From: Arenibacter hampyeongensis
Lineage (GTDB): Bacteria; Bacteroidota; Bacteroidia; Flavobacteriales; Flavobacteriaceae
Length of the DNA: 64,000 bases
Assembly: GCF_002909255.1 (NCBI RefSeq)
Contig: NZ_PIOB01000006.1
Location: 186,001 to 250,000, forward strand
Reading direction: 5' to 3'
Shown: piece after piece, positions 57,209 through 64,000 of the stretch
Layout of the letters: every line of letters starts with the position of its first letter
Numbering within the stretch: the stretch's first letter is position 1
The notes under the pieces: generated by a model
Told to the model about the DNA's origin: nothing
Seen by the model: the letters and a program-made list of their open reading frames with translations, nothing else
The model's database searches: none
Program-made: the position numbers and the translations under genes

Positions 57209-57721
57209 TTACGAATTCAGATAAAGGGCACTTGCTTTATGCAGGTCCGTTTTAAAATCTTGTTCAATGGGCAAAAAATATTCAAGTTGCCATTTCTGAG
57301 TTTTTTGAGCTGTCTTGTTGGTAGGTCGTGACCAAGGGGGGTAAACACGAAAACCACGTTTTCCTGACTTTGTACCGTGTGATACAATTCCTTTTTCAAT
57401 CAAAATGTTTTTTGGAAAAACAAATTGGCCCAGCTGTGATTCCTCACGGGAAGTAATTACAACAAGATCTACTTCATCGGATTCTTCTAAGGACGTTGTT
57501 TCCCCGTTTTCATTTCTTTTCCAAAGGGTAACGAATTGCCCAATTTTTTTTGGTGTGATTTTACTTCTTCTCGCTTTAATGTTTAGGGCATTCAATAGAA
57601 ATGAAGTAGCCTCGTATTCTTTGCTCTCCTTATCCAATACAAAGTTTGATACTTTTAAGTCACATGGTCCATAGACTTCTTCAATAATAAGGGTGAAATC
57701 TGAATTTGATATATTCTTCAT
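57209..57721 (-). CDS. MepB family protein
   Basis: A 170-residue soluble protein. The core KITPKKIGQFVTLWKRNENG (about residues 56-75), QFVFPKNILIEKGIVS and GKRGFRVYPPW...NKTAQKTQKWQLEYFL match the MepB family, named after a gene beside the MepA efflux pump in Staphylococcus aureus. No biochemical role is established; a nuclease-like or nucleotide-binding fold has not been shown. I use the ATG at 57721; a GTG two codons earlier is also open. It is not next to a MATE pump here. Confidence 0.85.
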   Translation of the reverse strand: MKNISNSDFTLIIEEVYGPCDLKVSNFVLDKESKEYEATSFLLNALNIKARRSKITPKKIGQFVTLWKRNENGETTSLEESDEVDLVVITSREESQLGQFVFPKNILIEKGIVSHGTKSGKRGFRVYPPWSRPTNKTAQKTQKWQLEYFLPIEQDFKTDLHKASALYLNS

Positions 57722-57772
57722 TTCCACAAATCTACTCCAAAATGTAAATAATTAAGCACTTAATAATCTGTA

Positions 57773-58735
57773 TTAAATTATGTTGTCCGCCAATCTAAGC
57801 CTCTCGGCCTCCCAACCATGATCAATATATTCCCAGGTAAAATCATTTCCACTGACCTTAATTTTCACAAAGCCTTCCTTGGTATTGTGCCTTCTTCCCT
57901 TCCATCCGTTTCCGGCAATGGATCCACCAGTTAAAAAGTGAAATCGGTCATTGACGAATCCATATTCTTTCCAGTGAATATGCCCTTGTAAAACCAATTT
58001 TAAATTGTGTTTCTCCATTATTTTAAAAACATCCGAAGCATTATTGGCTGTTCTACTTCCTTCACCTCCATTTAATTGGGCGTAGGTACATATCATGGGA
58101 ATGTGGGTAGTGATAACGATGGGCGTAGATTTATCCACTTTTTCAATATCCTGCTTTAACCATTCCAGTTGTTCTAGATGAAAGAAACCTTTATATCTTT
58201 TGTTGTCAGTTACATCCAAGGAATTTAAGGTGATAAAATGCCATCCTTTATGATCAAATGAGTAGTAGGTCTTCCCAAAATGCCTTTCCCACATACCATA
58301 CTTATAATCGGGATGATCTGCAGATTCCGGGCTCTCTTCATATATTGCGAACAAGTCGTGATTTCCAATACAGTTATGGACCGGCATTTTAAATCCTTTA
58401 CTCATGTCTTTGTACAACGAAAAAAGTGATTCACTTTGCTCGTAATTTCCACGCATGGTATCATAGACAAGGTCTCCACCTGTTATTACAAAGTCGGGGT
58501 TCAATTCATTTACCTTATCTATAGCCATTTGAAATCCTTTTGGCGCATTCATTTCAGGTTTTATATGAATGTCCGTTAAGAAAGCAAATTCAAATGAATC
58601 CTCATTTTCTACCTCTACTACCTTATCCTTTGATGGTTGACAGGAAATCTGCGTGAAGGGTAAAGCCACTGCAGCCAAACCCGATTGAAGCAAGAATTTC
58701 CTTCTACTATCCATTTTATTTTTCTTTTCCTCCAT
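57773..58735 (-). CDS. Tat-exported metallophosphoesterase
   Basis: A 320-residue enzyme with a twin-arginine leader (SRRKFLLQSGLAAVALPF) ending at ISCQ, which may also be lipidated. Calcineurin-type phosphoesterase motifs in order: DIHI (about 56), GGDLVYD (about 85), GNHD (about 124), HIPM (about 211) and GHIHW (about 245). Five of five metal-ligand blocks are present. The substrate is unknown; the location next to a GH-like gene suggests phosphoester or purple-acid-phosphatase-like work in polysaccharide or lipid use. It follows the GH-like gene by 3 bp. Confidence 0.9.
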   Translation of the reverse strand: MEEKKNKMDSRRKFLLQSGLAAVALPFTQISCQPSKDKVVEVENEDSFEFAFLTDIHIKPEMNAPKGFQMAIDKVNELNPDFVITGGDLVYDTMRGNYEQSESLFSLYKDMSKGFKMPVHNCIGNHDLFAIYEESPESADHPDYKYGMWERHFGKTYYSFDHKGWHFITLNSLDVTDNKRYKGFFHLEQLEWLKQDIEKVDKSTPIVITTHIPMICTYAQLNGGEGSRTANNASDVFKIMEKHNLKLVLQGHIHWKEYGFVNDRFHFLTGGSIAGNGWKGRRHNTKEGFVKIKVSGNDFTWEYIDHGWEAERLRLADNII

Positions 58736-58738
58736 GAC

Positions 58739-61183
58739 TTACTGTTTTATTAATTCGTCTTGGTTAATTATCCATATTTCTGAGACCTGAGACCCCCGTT
58801 CTCCTTCACCACAGGTCCATTCCAGCTCCAGAACACCATCCTGTAATGCTGCTGTTGGAATTTTAAATTCATAAATAGGTTGTACTCCGGTCGTAATAAA
58901 GTCGTGCACAAGTGTATTCTCCGCCGTCAATTTTATTTTTGAACGGAAACGGCCCGTATATGCCACTTTAATGACATAGGCACCATTGGGGTCCAAATCT
59001 TTATAGACCATCTTCAGGGGCTCATCATATAATGTGGTTACCTGATTCATCCAGGATAATGGTGTTGTATGTCCGTCAAATCCTATAGCCGTAATTTCGT
59101 GTACCCATTCCTCTCCTTTTAGACCAACCCCAAAACTGACCCTAGGAGATTTTAGACCTCCGGGGTCCTCTGCATAACTATGATTGGAAACTACCCGGTT
59201 CCAACTCCTAGGTGATCCAAAATTGTCATAATACCCTCCGGGACCGGGATTGTTCCTTGCCAATAATTGGTTTATAGCTACCAATTTTTCATGTTCGGTT
59301 CCATTTTTTTCAATAATTTCAAGTTGATCTATCAACCACATGCCATCATTCAATGGAACATCTATATTGTCAATAAAATTACCACGGCCACCTGCTGCAA
59401 AATGTTTCTCCACTGTCAATTGGGCACCAATACTTGCAAACAAATCATCGGCCAAGGCAAGGCATCTATTTTTCCATTCGGTCATAACGGGTTCCTTTTT
59501 TGCCTTATACAATATTTCCTTGGCTTCTTCCATAACCTTAATTGGGCCCAAACCTTTTGCTTTAGACAATATTTCTCGAGCTTGCTGTTCCAATTCGGTC
59601 TCATAAATTAATCTTCTATATTGGTAAGCATCAAAATAGGCTCTAATAAGTCCCATTTGAAATCGGAAATTACCTAGGACCTCCTTGGAAGCCTGTTTTT
59701 CCAAATTTTGCCACTGTTGCAAGCTTGTAATTACACCATCGTTGTTAAGAAGAGGACCCCGTAAATTGTTTTCCAAGGCCATTAATCCTTGGGATACGGT
59801 TTCGGTATATTTGGCTCCTATAAAATAGCGTGCATAATCACGCAAGGTTTCCATAACCGGGGTTTCTGGATCCCAATCCTGATCGCTCCAAACTATCTTA
59901 TTTACATCGTCGTTGGTGCCTTCAGAATAACTAATGCTTCCCTGTGCATATTGGTCAAAGGCATTATGAATTAATTTCTGGTCTTGCGGCCGTGGGTTGA
60001 TAGATTCTCTCCCCAAGGTTATGGCATAAGCCAAATCCCAATGGGGAATTGGGTATTGACTGCTTAAATTATGGGTGATATCTGGATATCGCCTTATAGG
60101 AATACCCGGATTAATGCGTTCCGTGATTTCTTTTATGGGAGTTTTTATCCACGGACCAAAGACAACCCCTCCAAGCCAAGAGTACTCTTTGTTAATATGC
60201 CCATAAAAAGCATCGAACCAGGCTTTGGTAGGTCTAAAAACCTGTGGGGAAACCCATATTTTGGCGTTAGGATGATATTCACGCAGCAGATTTGCTTCTA
60301 TCTTCAGCCAATTAAACAATTCATCCGGTTCCAAATCCCCGGGATCTCCCCCTGGAACAAATAGGGCATCCAAACGGGGAATGGCTTTAAATACCTGACG
60401 TCGCTCTTCAATCTCCACTTTTAGAGAATCTGGATCGGTATAGTCCGAACCCATATTGGGATACCACATCCAAACATCCATACCATAGCGATCACATATC
60501 TTTGATTGCTCCGCAATCATTTGGATGGCAGGGATCTTCATATGAACGTTTGTGAAATCATCATCGGTACGTGGAGGCATTATTTCAATGCTATTGGCAC
60601 CGAAAATGGCCATATCACGGATGTAGTCGTCAAATTGCTGAACAGAAAATGCATCATAAGCATTGGTTTTAGGTCTGTAACCCATTTGGTGGCCCCGGAT
60701 AGAAAATTTAGGGGTGGACGATATGTTTACAACTTCAGGCAGTAAAATCTGCCCCGGATACATTTCCAATTTCCTCAAAAGTTTGCCAATTCCATATAAT
60801 ACTCCCCTTGAATCGTGGCCTACTACCAGGACCACATTAGCTTTGGGCAGGACTGCTATTTTATATCCCTCCTTATTGGTTGCGGGCATGGTTCCCAGGA
60901 GTTGTTGATATTCAATTGGGAATTTCTTTAATCCCTCCTCAAGTCCAATAACTATAAGGTTTTGTGATTGCCTAGAAAATTTGTTTTCCCTTCTCAATAC
61001 AATTCCACTCCTTTTTTCTATTTCTTCCTTTAGTACGGATATGGCATTGATAACCAGGGGATCTTTTTTCTCGAGGCAGATAATTTTGGATTTACTCATA
61101 TCTATCATTTGCCCAAAGAGCGTAGATGATAAAAGCCCGAGAAAACATAGTGAAATCAAAAATCGTTTAAAGATTATATTCAT
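58739..61183 (-). CDS. secreted glycoside-hydrolase-like protein (GH20-type N-domain, TIM barrel)
   Basis: An 814-residue exported protein (signal peptide about 1-24). Residues 30-150 resemble the alpha/beta domain that precedes catalytic barrels in GH20, GH67 and GH84 enzymes (ending RGVLYGIGKLLRKLE). A TIM barrel begins at RGHQMGYRPKTNAYDAF (about 163). The phrase DALFVPGGDPGDLEPDELFNWLK and the WMWYPN segment look substrate-binding. A helical stretch (about 480-610) and a C-terminal beta domain complete it. I cannot assign a CAZy family or catalytic acids with certainty; uronic acid or amino sugar hydrolysis are candidates. Confidence 0.75.
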   Translation of the reverse strand: MNIIFKRFLISLCFLGLLSSTLFGQMIDMSKSKIICLEKKDPLVINAISVLKEEIEKRSGIVLRRENKFSRQSQNLIVIGLEEGLKKFPIEYQQLLGTMPATNKEGYKIAVLPKANVVLVVGHDSRGVLYGIGKLLRKLEMYPGQILLPEVVNISSTPKFSIRGHQMGYRPKTNAYDAFSVQQFDDYIRDMAIFGANSIEIMPPRTDDDFTNVHMKIPAIQMIAEQSKICDRYGMDVWMWYPNMGSDYTDPDSLKVEIEERRQVFKAIPRLDALFVPGGDPGDLEPDELFNWLKIEANLLREYHPNAKIWVSPQVFRPTKAWFDAFYGHINKEYSWLGGVVFGPWIKTPIKEITERINPGIPIRRYPDITHNLSSQYPIPHWDLAYAITLGRESINPRPQDQKLIHNAFDQYAQGSISYSEGTNDDVNKIVWSDQDWDPETPVMETLRDYARYFIGAKYTETVSQGLMALENNLRGPLLNNDGVITSLQQWQNLEKQASKEVLGNFRFQMGLIRAYFDAYQYRRLIYETELEQQAREILSKAKGLGPIKVMEEAKEILYKAKKEPVMTEWKNRCLALADDLFASIGAQLTVEKHFAAGGRGNFIDNIDVPLNDGMWLIDQLEIIEKNGTEHEKLVAINQLLARNNPGPGGYYDNFGSPRSWNRVVSNHSYAEDPGGLKSPRVSFGVGLKGEEWVHEITAIGFDGHTTPLSWMNQVTTLYDEPLKMVYKDLDPNGAYVIKVAYTGRFRSKIKLTAENTLVHDFITTGVQPIYEFKIPTAALQDGVLELEWTCGEGERGSQVSEIWIINQDELIKQ

Positions 61184-61240
61184 ATAAATTATATTAATTC
61201 ACTCATTACGAACTTATTTAATATTGGCAATCATCATTGC

Positions 61241-62053
61241 TCATATAGCCAATTCGTTATCCTCTGACAGGTTCCTGCCATCTCCCACGGCATCTTTTAT
61301 AGTATTCATATCTTCGGAAAGTTTTTGACTAAAAAGTCGAAGATCGGAACTGTGCAGTACAATATTAGCTCCTTCCATAATCCATTTAATCTGGTAATTT
61401 GGGTGGGCGGGAAAATGTATACCGGCAGCAATACCTTTACTCCTTGCTTTAAGTATGATCTCCTTAACCGTCCTTTCAAAATCCGGATGATCGTATTGTT
61501 CCGGTAACCCCATATTTATGGAAAGATCATGTGGACCTATCACTATCCCGTCCAATCCAGGAACACTAAGAAGTTCATCCAATCGCTCGACCGCAATAGT
61601 ACTCTCAATGTTTATTATACACAAACTGTCCTGGTTGAACTGCTCCAGATAGCTCTTCATTTCAACCGATAATTTTTCCTTTCCACTAAGTACATTTTGT
61701 AATCGCTCTCCTTTCAAAGGCCTGTATTTAGTTGCTCCCACCATTTGCTGTACTTGGGGTACACTCTCAATATAAGGCGCCAAGACACCTACCGCACCGG
61801 CATCCTTGGCCATACACGCGGCATAAGGGTCAGGACTGGGAATACGGACAATAGGGGACAAACCCTGAGCCGTATACACCTGGCACAGAAAAGTGAGTTC
61901 CGTTCTGTCCAAAGGAATATGTTCCGTATCCAAAAAAACAAAATCCAATCCACTGCCCTTTACGACCTTGGACCAAATAGGAGAGGTAGAAAGAATACAG
62001 GTACCGTAGATATTTTGGTTATCGCGCAATTTCTGTTTAAGGCTGTTTGGCAT
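61241..62053 (-). CDS. HpcH/HpaI aldolase (2-keto-3-deoxy sugar acid type)
   Basis: A 270-residue class II pyruvate-dependent aldolase that would split a 2-keto-3-deoxy acid into pyruvate and an aldehyde. Motifs: the metal/acid block FVFLDTEHIPLDR (about residues 39-51), GAVGVLAPYIES, the metal ligand Glu in IINIEST (about 148) and GIVIGPHDLSINMG (about 176). The closest known relatives act on 2-keto-3-deoxy-L-rhamnonate or 4-hydroxy-2-oxo acids. Its gene follows the D-2-hydroxyacid dehydrogenase gene by 38 bp and precedes the GH-like gene. Confidence 0.88.
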   Translation of the reverse strand: MPNSLKQKLRDNQNIYGTCILSTSPIWSKVVKGSGLDFVFLDTEHIPLDRTELTFLCQVYTAQGLSPIVRIPSPDPYAACMAKDAGAVGVLAPYIESVPQVQQMVGATKYRPLKGERLQNVLSGKEKLSVEMKSYLEQFNQDSLCIINIESTIAVERLDELLSVPGLDGIVIGPHDLSINMGLPEQYDHPDFERTVKEIILKARSKGIAAGIHFPAHPNYQIKWIMEGANIVLHSSDLRLFSQKLSEDMNTIKDAVGDGRNLSEDNELAI

Positions 62054-62091
62054 AAGTTGTTATTTAGTGTATACTCTAAATGCGAATCATA

Positions 62092-63057
62092 TTAATTATT
62101 CACCACATTAATGGGTTTGCCTTTTAAAAAAGCTTCCAAATTTTCCAGGGCCGTAATCAACAATCTACTTCTGGATTCTTTTGGAGCCCAAGCGATGTGC
62201 GGTGTTATAATACAGTTTTCTGCTTTTAGCAACTCATTGTCCTTATCTATAGGTTCTTTGGAAACCACATCTAACGCTGCGCCGGCAATCTTGCCTGAAT
62301 TCAAGGCCTCTTTTAGATCCTTTTCCACTATTAACTGTCCCCTTGAGGTATTTATGATCATGGCCCCGTCTTTCATTTTGGAAATGTTGGACGCGTTAAT
62401 AATACCTTTGGTTTCCGGGGTAAGAGGGCAGTGTAGACTAATTACATCCGAGTTTCCCAAAAGTTCATCCATATCCACCTGTTTACAGGTGCTGGTCTCC
62501 AGTTCTGGCTTCATACTGCTACCTGCTGTCATAATATTCATCCCAAATGCTTGGGCCAATTTGGCTGTAGCCCGACCAATTCTCCCAAAACCTACAATTC
62601 CCATAGTTTTGCCGTCCAATTCTATGAGAGGATAGTTCCAGAAGCAAAAGTCCTTGCTTTTAGACCATGCTCCCCGTTTTACGGCGCGATTGTGTTCTCC
62701 TACATGATGACACATTTCCAAGAGCAAGGCCATTGTCATTTGTGCCACGGCCGTGGTTCCGTAGCTGGGCACGTTGGTAACTGCTATGCCCAATTCTTTG
62801 GCAGCAACAACATCAACTACATTGAACCCTGTAGCCAACACACCAATATATTTTAGCGCCGGGGCCTTTTTCAATACTTCCTTGGGCAGTGGTGTCTTGT
62901 TGGTGAAAATAATCTCTGCTTTGTCTATGGCTTCAATAATTTTATCATTGTCATATTCGGTTCTGTCGTGTACCGTAAGTTCTCCTATGTCCTTTAATTT
63001 CTCCCAACTCAGATCGCCAGGGTTTAAAGTATATCCATCCAAAATAACAATTTTCAT
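62092..63057 (-). CDS. D-2-hydroxyacid dehydrogenase
   Basis: A 321-residue NAD(H)-dependent enzyme that reduces 2-oxoacids or oxidises D-2-hydroxyacids (glycerate dehydrogenase, phosphoglycerate dehydrogenase family). Start at ATG 63057; a TTG two codons earlier is open but unlikely. Rossmann motif GIVGFGRIGRAT (about 147-158), catalytic Arg in NTSRGQL, Glu in SKEPID and His in TPHIAW. GlyA-like glycerate or hydroxypyruvate reduction is the usual role. It heads the gene group down to the phosphoesterase gene. Confidence 0.92.
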   Translation of the reverse strand: MKIVILDGYTLNPGDLSWEKLKDIGELTVHDRTEYDNDKIIEAIDKAEIIFTNKTPLPKEVLKKAPALKYIGVLATGFNVVDVVAAKELGIAVTNVPSYGTTAVAQMTMALLLEMCHHVGEHNRAVKRGAWSKSKDFCFWNYPLIELDGKTMGIVGFGRIGRATAKLAQAFGMNIMTAGSSMKPELETSTCKQVDMDELLGNSDVISLHCPLTPETKGIINASNISKMKDGAMIINTSRGQLIVEKDLKEALNSGKIAGAALDVVSKEPIDKDNELLKAENCIITPHIAWAPKESRSRLLITALENLEAFLKGKPINVVNN

Positions 63058-63745
63058 ATTCAAAATTTATTTACACCCTAATTGGTTATTAGAATTACAC
63101 TAAGCTGAAATCACTGTCGTTTTTAAAAATAATATATTCAATGGAATTAGCCTTGTTTTTCATCGGGACACTACATTCAATATTTAAATGTTAAAATTAA
63201 TTAAATAAAAGCAAAGTACTGAATTACAATATCTTATAAAATAAATATTAAAGAATTAATATTATTTGAGATCAGCACTTGTCTAGACCAAAGAACTATA
63301 ATTTTCCAACTAACAATTGAAAATTTAGAATCCAATCCATCTGCTTCTACAAGTCATTTTTGTTCCTTCTTTTTCATCATTAATTAAAATAACCTAGTTC
63401 GATCCCTACTGGAGCACAAGGTGCTCCTTACAAATATAGCTTATATCAGATGCGTATTATAGCCTATATTTTATCGAATACAGATTATATTTTGACAATC
63501 AAAACATAAATAACTTCTTTACAATGCTTTCAACCTATATACTACTACCTCAGGTGGATAATTTGCACAATCCGTTAAGAAGTTCCAATTATTATTGGGA
63601 AGTTGATGAAAGTGAACAACGCAAATATTCAAATTAATTAGAAAGTAATTGGGGGTTTAGAGGATTTGAATGTTTTTTCTAATCTGTTTTTATGATATTA
63701 GGGGAATAATTAAAACCATATAATCAACTTAAAATCCTATGTTCT
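63058..63745. promoter_or_regulatory. 688-bp divergent regulatory spacer with a hairpin
   Basis: The spacer lies between the minus-strand carbohydrate group and the secreted esterase gene. It is AT-rich with no credible coding frame. At 63411-63427 GGAGCAC/GTGCTCC forms a 7-bp stem around AAG with no T-run, so it is not a normal terminator. No clean TTG-N19-TAnnTTTG pair was found near either gene. Confidence 0.5.
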
Positions 63746-64000
63746 ATGAAAAAGGTACTTATTTACATGTTTTTGTGGGTTTTGCCCATATGCGCTCATG
63801 GTCAAGTCACAGAGTACAAGACATTGGAAGATGTCTATTACTATGACACTCAAACTGAAGGTCAAACGGATTATATGAAACAGAAGTGTCTTATGGATGT
63901 CTACTACCAGGAAAGTAAAGCAAAGGTACCTGTGGTGGTTTGGTTTCATGGCGGAGGGTTAACAGCTGGCCAAAAGGAAATTCCATTAGCCCTTAAGAAT
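63746..64000 (+). CDS. secreted alpha/beta hydrolase (carboxylesterase), cut by window edge
   Basis: The first 85 codons of an exported hydrolase: signal peptide (MKKVLIYMFLWVLPICAHG, cleavage near Gln20), a strand-rich stretch LMDVYYQESKAKVPVVVWFHGGG with the oxyanion-hole HGGG of the esterase/lipase superfamily, then the right edge. The nucleophile elbow lies beyond the window. The YYYDTQTEGQTDYMKQKCLMDVY region is typical of Bacteroidota carbohydrate- or acetyl-esterases. Placed beside the GH-like gene group, it may remove ester groups from a polysaccharide. Confidence 0.85.
   Translation, partial: MKKVLIYMFLWVLPICAHGQVTEYKTLEDVYYYDTQTEGQTDYMKQKCLMDVYYQESKAKVPVVVWFHGGGLTAGQKEIPLALKN

Overview
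The window is chromosomal DNA of a Bacteroidota member, almost certainly a (probably marine) Flavobacteriaceae. The base composition is AT-rich. Promoters follow the Bacteroidota pattern: a TTG element about 18-19 bp upstream of TAnnTTTG, clearest before the L31 and L34 genes and before an S24 repressor. Markers of the group include the DUF6340 lipoproteins, a SusC-type carboxypeptidase-regulatory plus plug protein, MenC/MenE menaquinone genes, a CarB lacking the C-terminal allosteric domain and a MutS2 lacking Smr. I saw no rRNA, tRNA, CRISPR array, prophage or insertion sequence.

Layout. 1-5.3 kb: DNA maintenance, with uvrA (cut by the left edge), a conserved hypothetical, and a small divergent regulon. 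That regulon has an autocleaving S24/LexA-like repressor on one side and, on the other, a 59-residue protein ending in a sliding-clamp-binding motif followed by a TIGR03915 DNA-metabolism protein. Inverted repeats cover both promoters. 5.8-12.4 kb: a TPR histidine kinase, a UPF0173 hydrolase, an SDR and a menC-CPBP-menE operon. 12.5-25 kb: an unusual plug-TPR outer-membrane-type protein, a carboxylase beta subunit, an oxidoreductase, a small membrane protein with ettA, a metallo-beta-lactamase-fold lipoprotein with a GNAT, a coiled-coil membrane protein, fumC, a CHRD lipoprotein and a DCC protein. 25-36.7 kb: mutS2, two tandem DUF6340 lipoproteins, a four-gene envelope/sugar operon, rpmE2 and a GlmU-like enzyme. 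36.8-46.8 kb: mtaB, small enzymes, a lytic transglycosylase with cardiolipin synthase, two unknowns, rpmH and carB. 47-57 kb: an X-Pro peptidase-like hydrolase, a DUF2339/DUF3999 pair, and a TesA-like esterase divergent from its YbbA/YbbP-like ABC transporter. 57-64 kb: a MepB-like protein, then a carbohydrate/sugar-acid gene set (Tat-exported phosphoesterase, large GH-like enzyme, HpcH/HpaI aldolase, D-2-hydroxyacid dehydrogenase) facing a secreted esterase cut by the right edge.

Most of the window is ordinary core genome. The best candidate for something undescribed is the compact DNA-damage-type regulon at 3.4-5.3 kb. It combines a self-cleaving repressor, operators built on GGA-N5-TCC that overlap both divergent promoters, and a previously uncalled 59-aa gene whose C-terminus matches the beta-clamp binding consensus. 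Two gene-free stretches with higher GC and many small inverted repeats (17.1-17.5 kb and 22.05-22.3 kb) remain unexplained.
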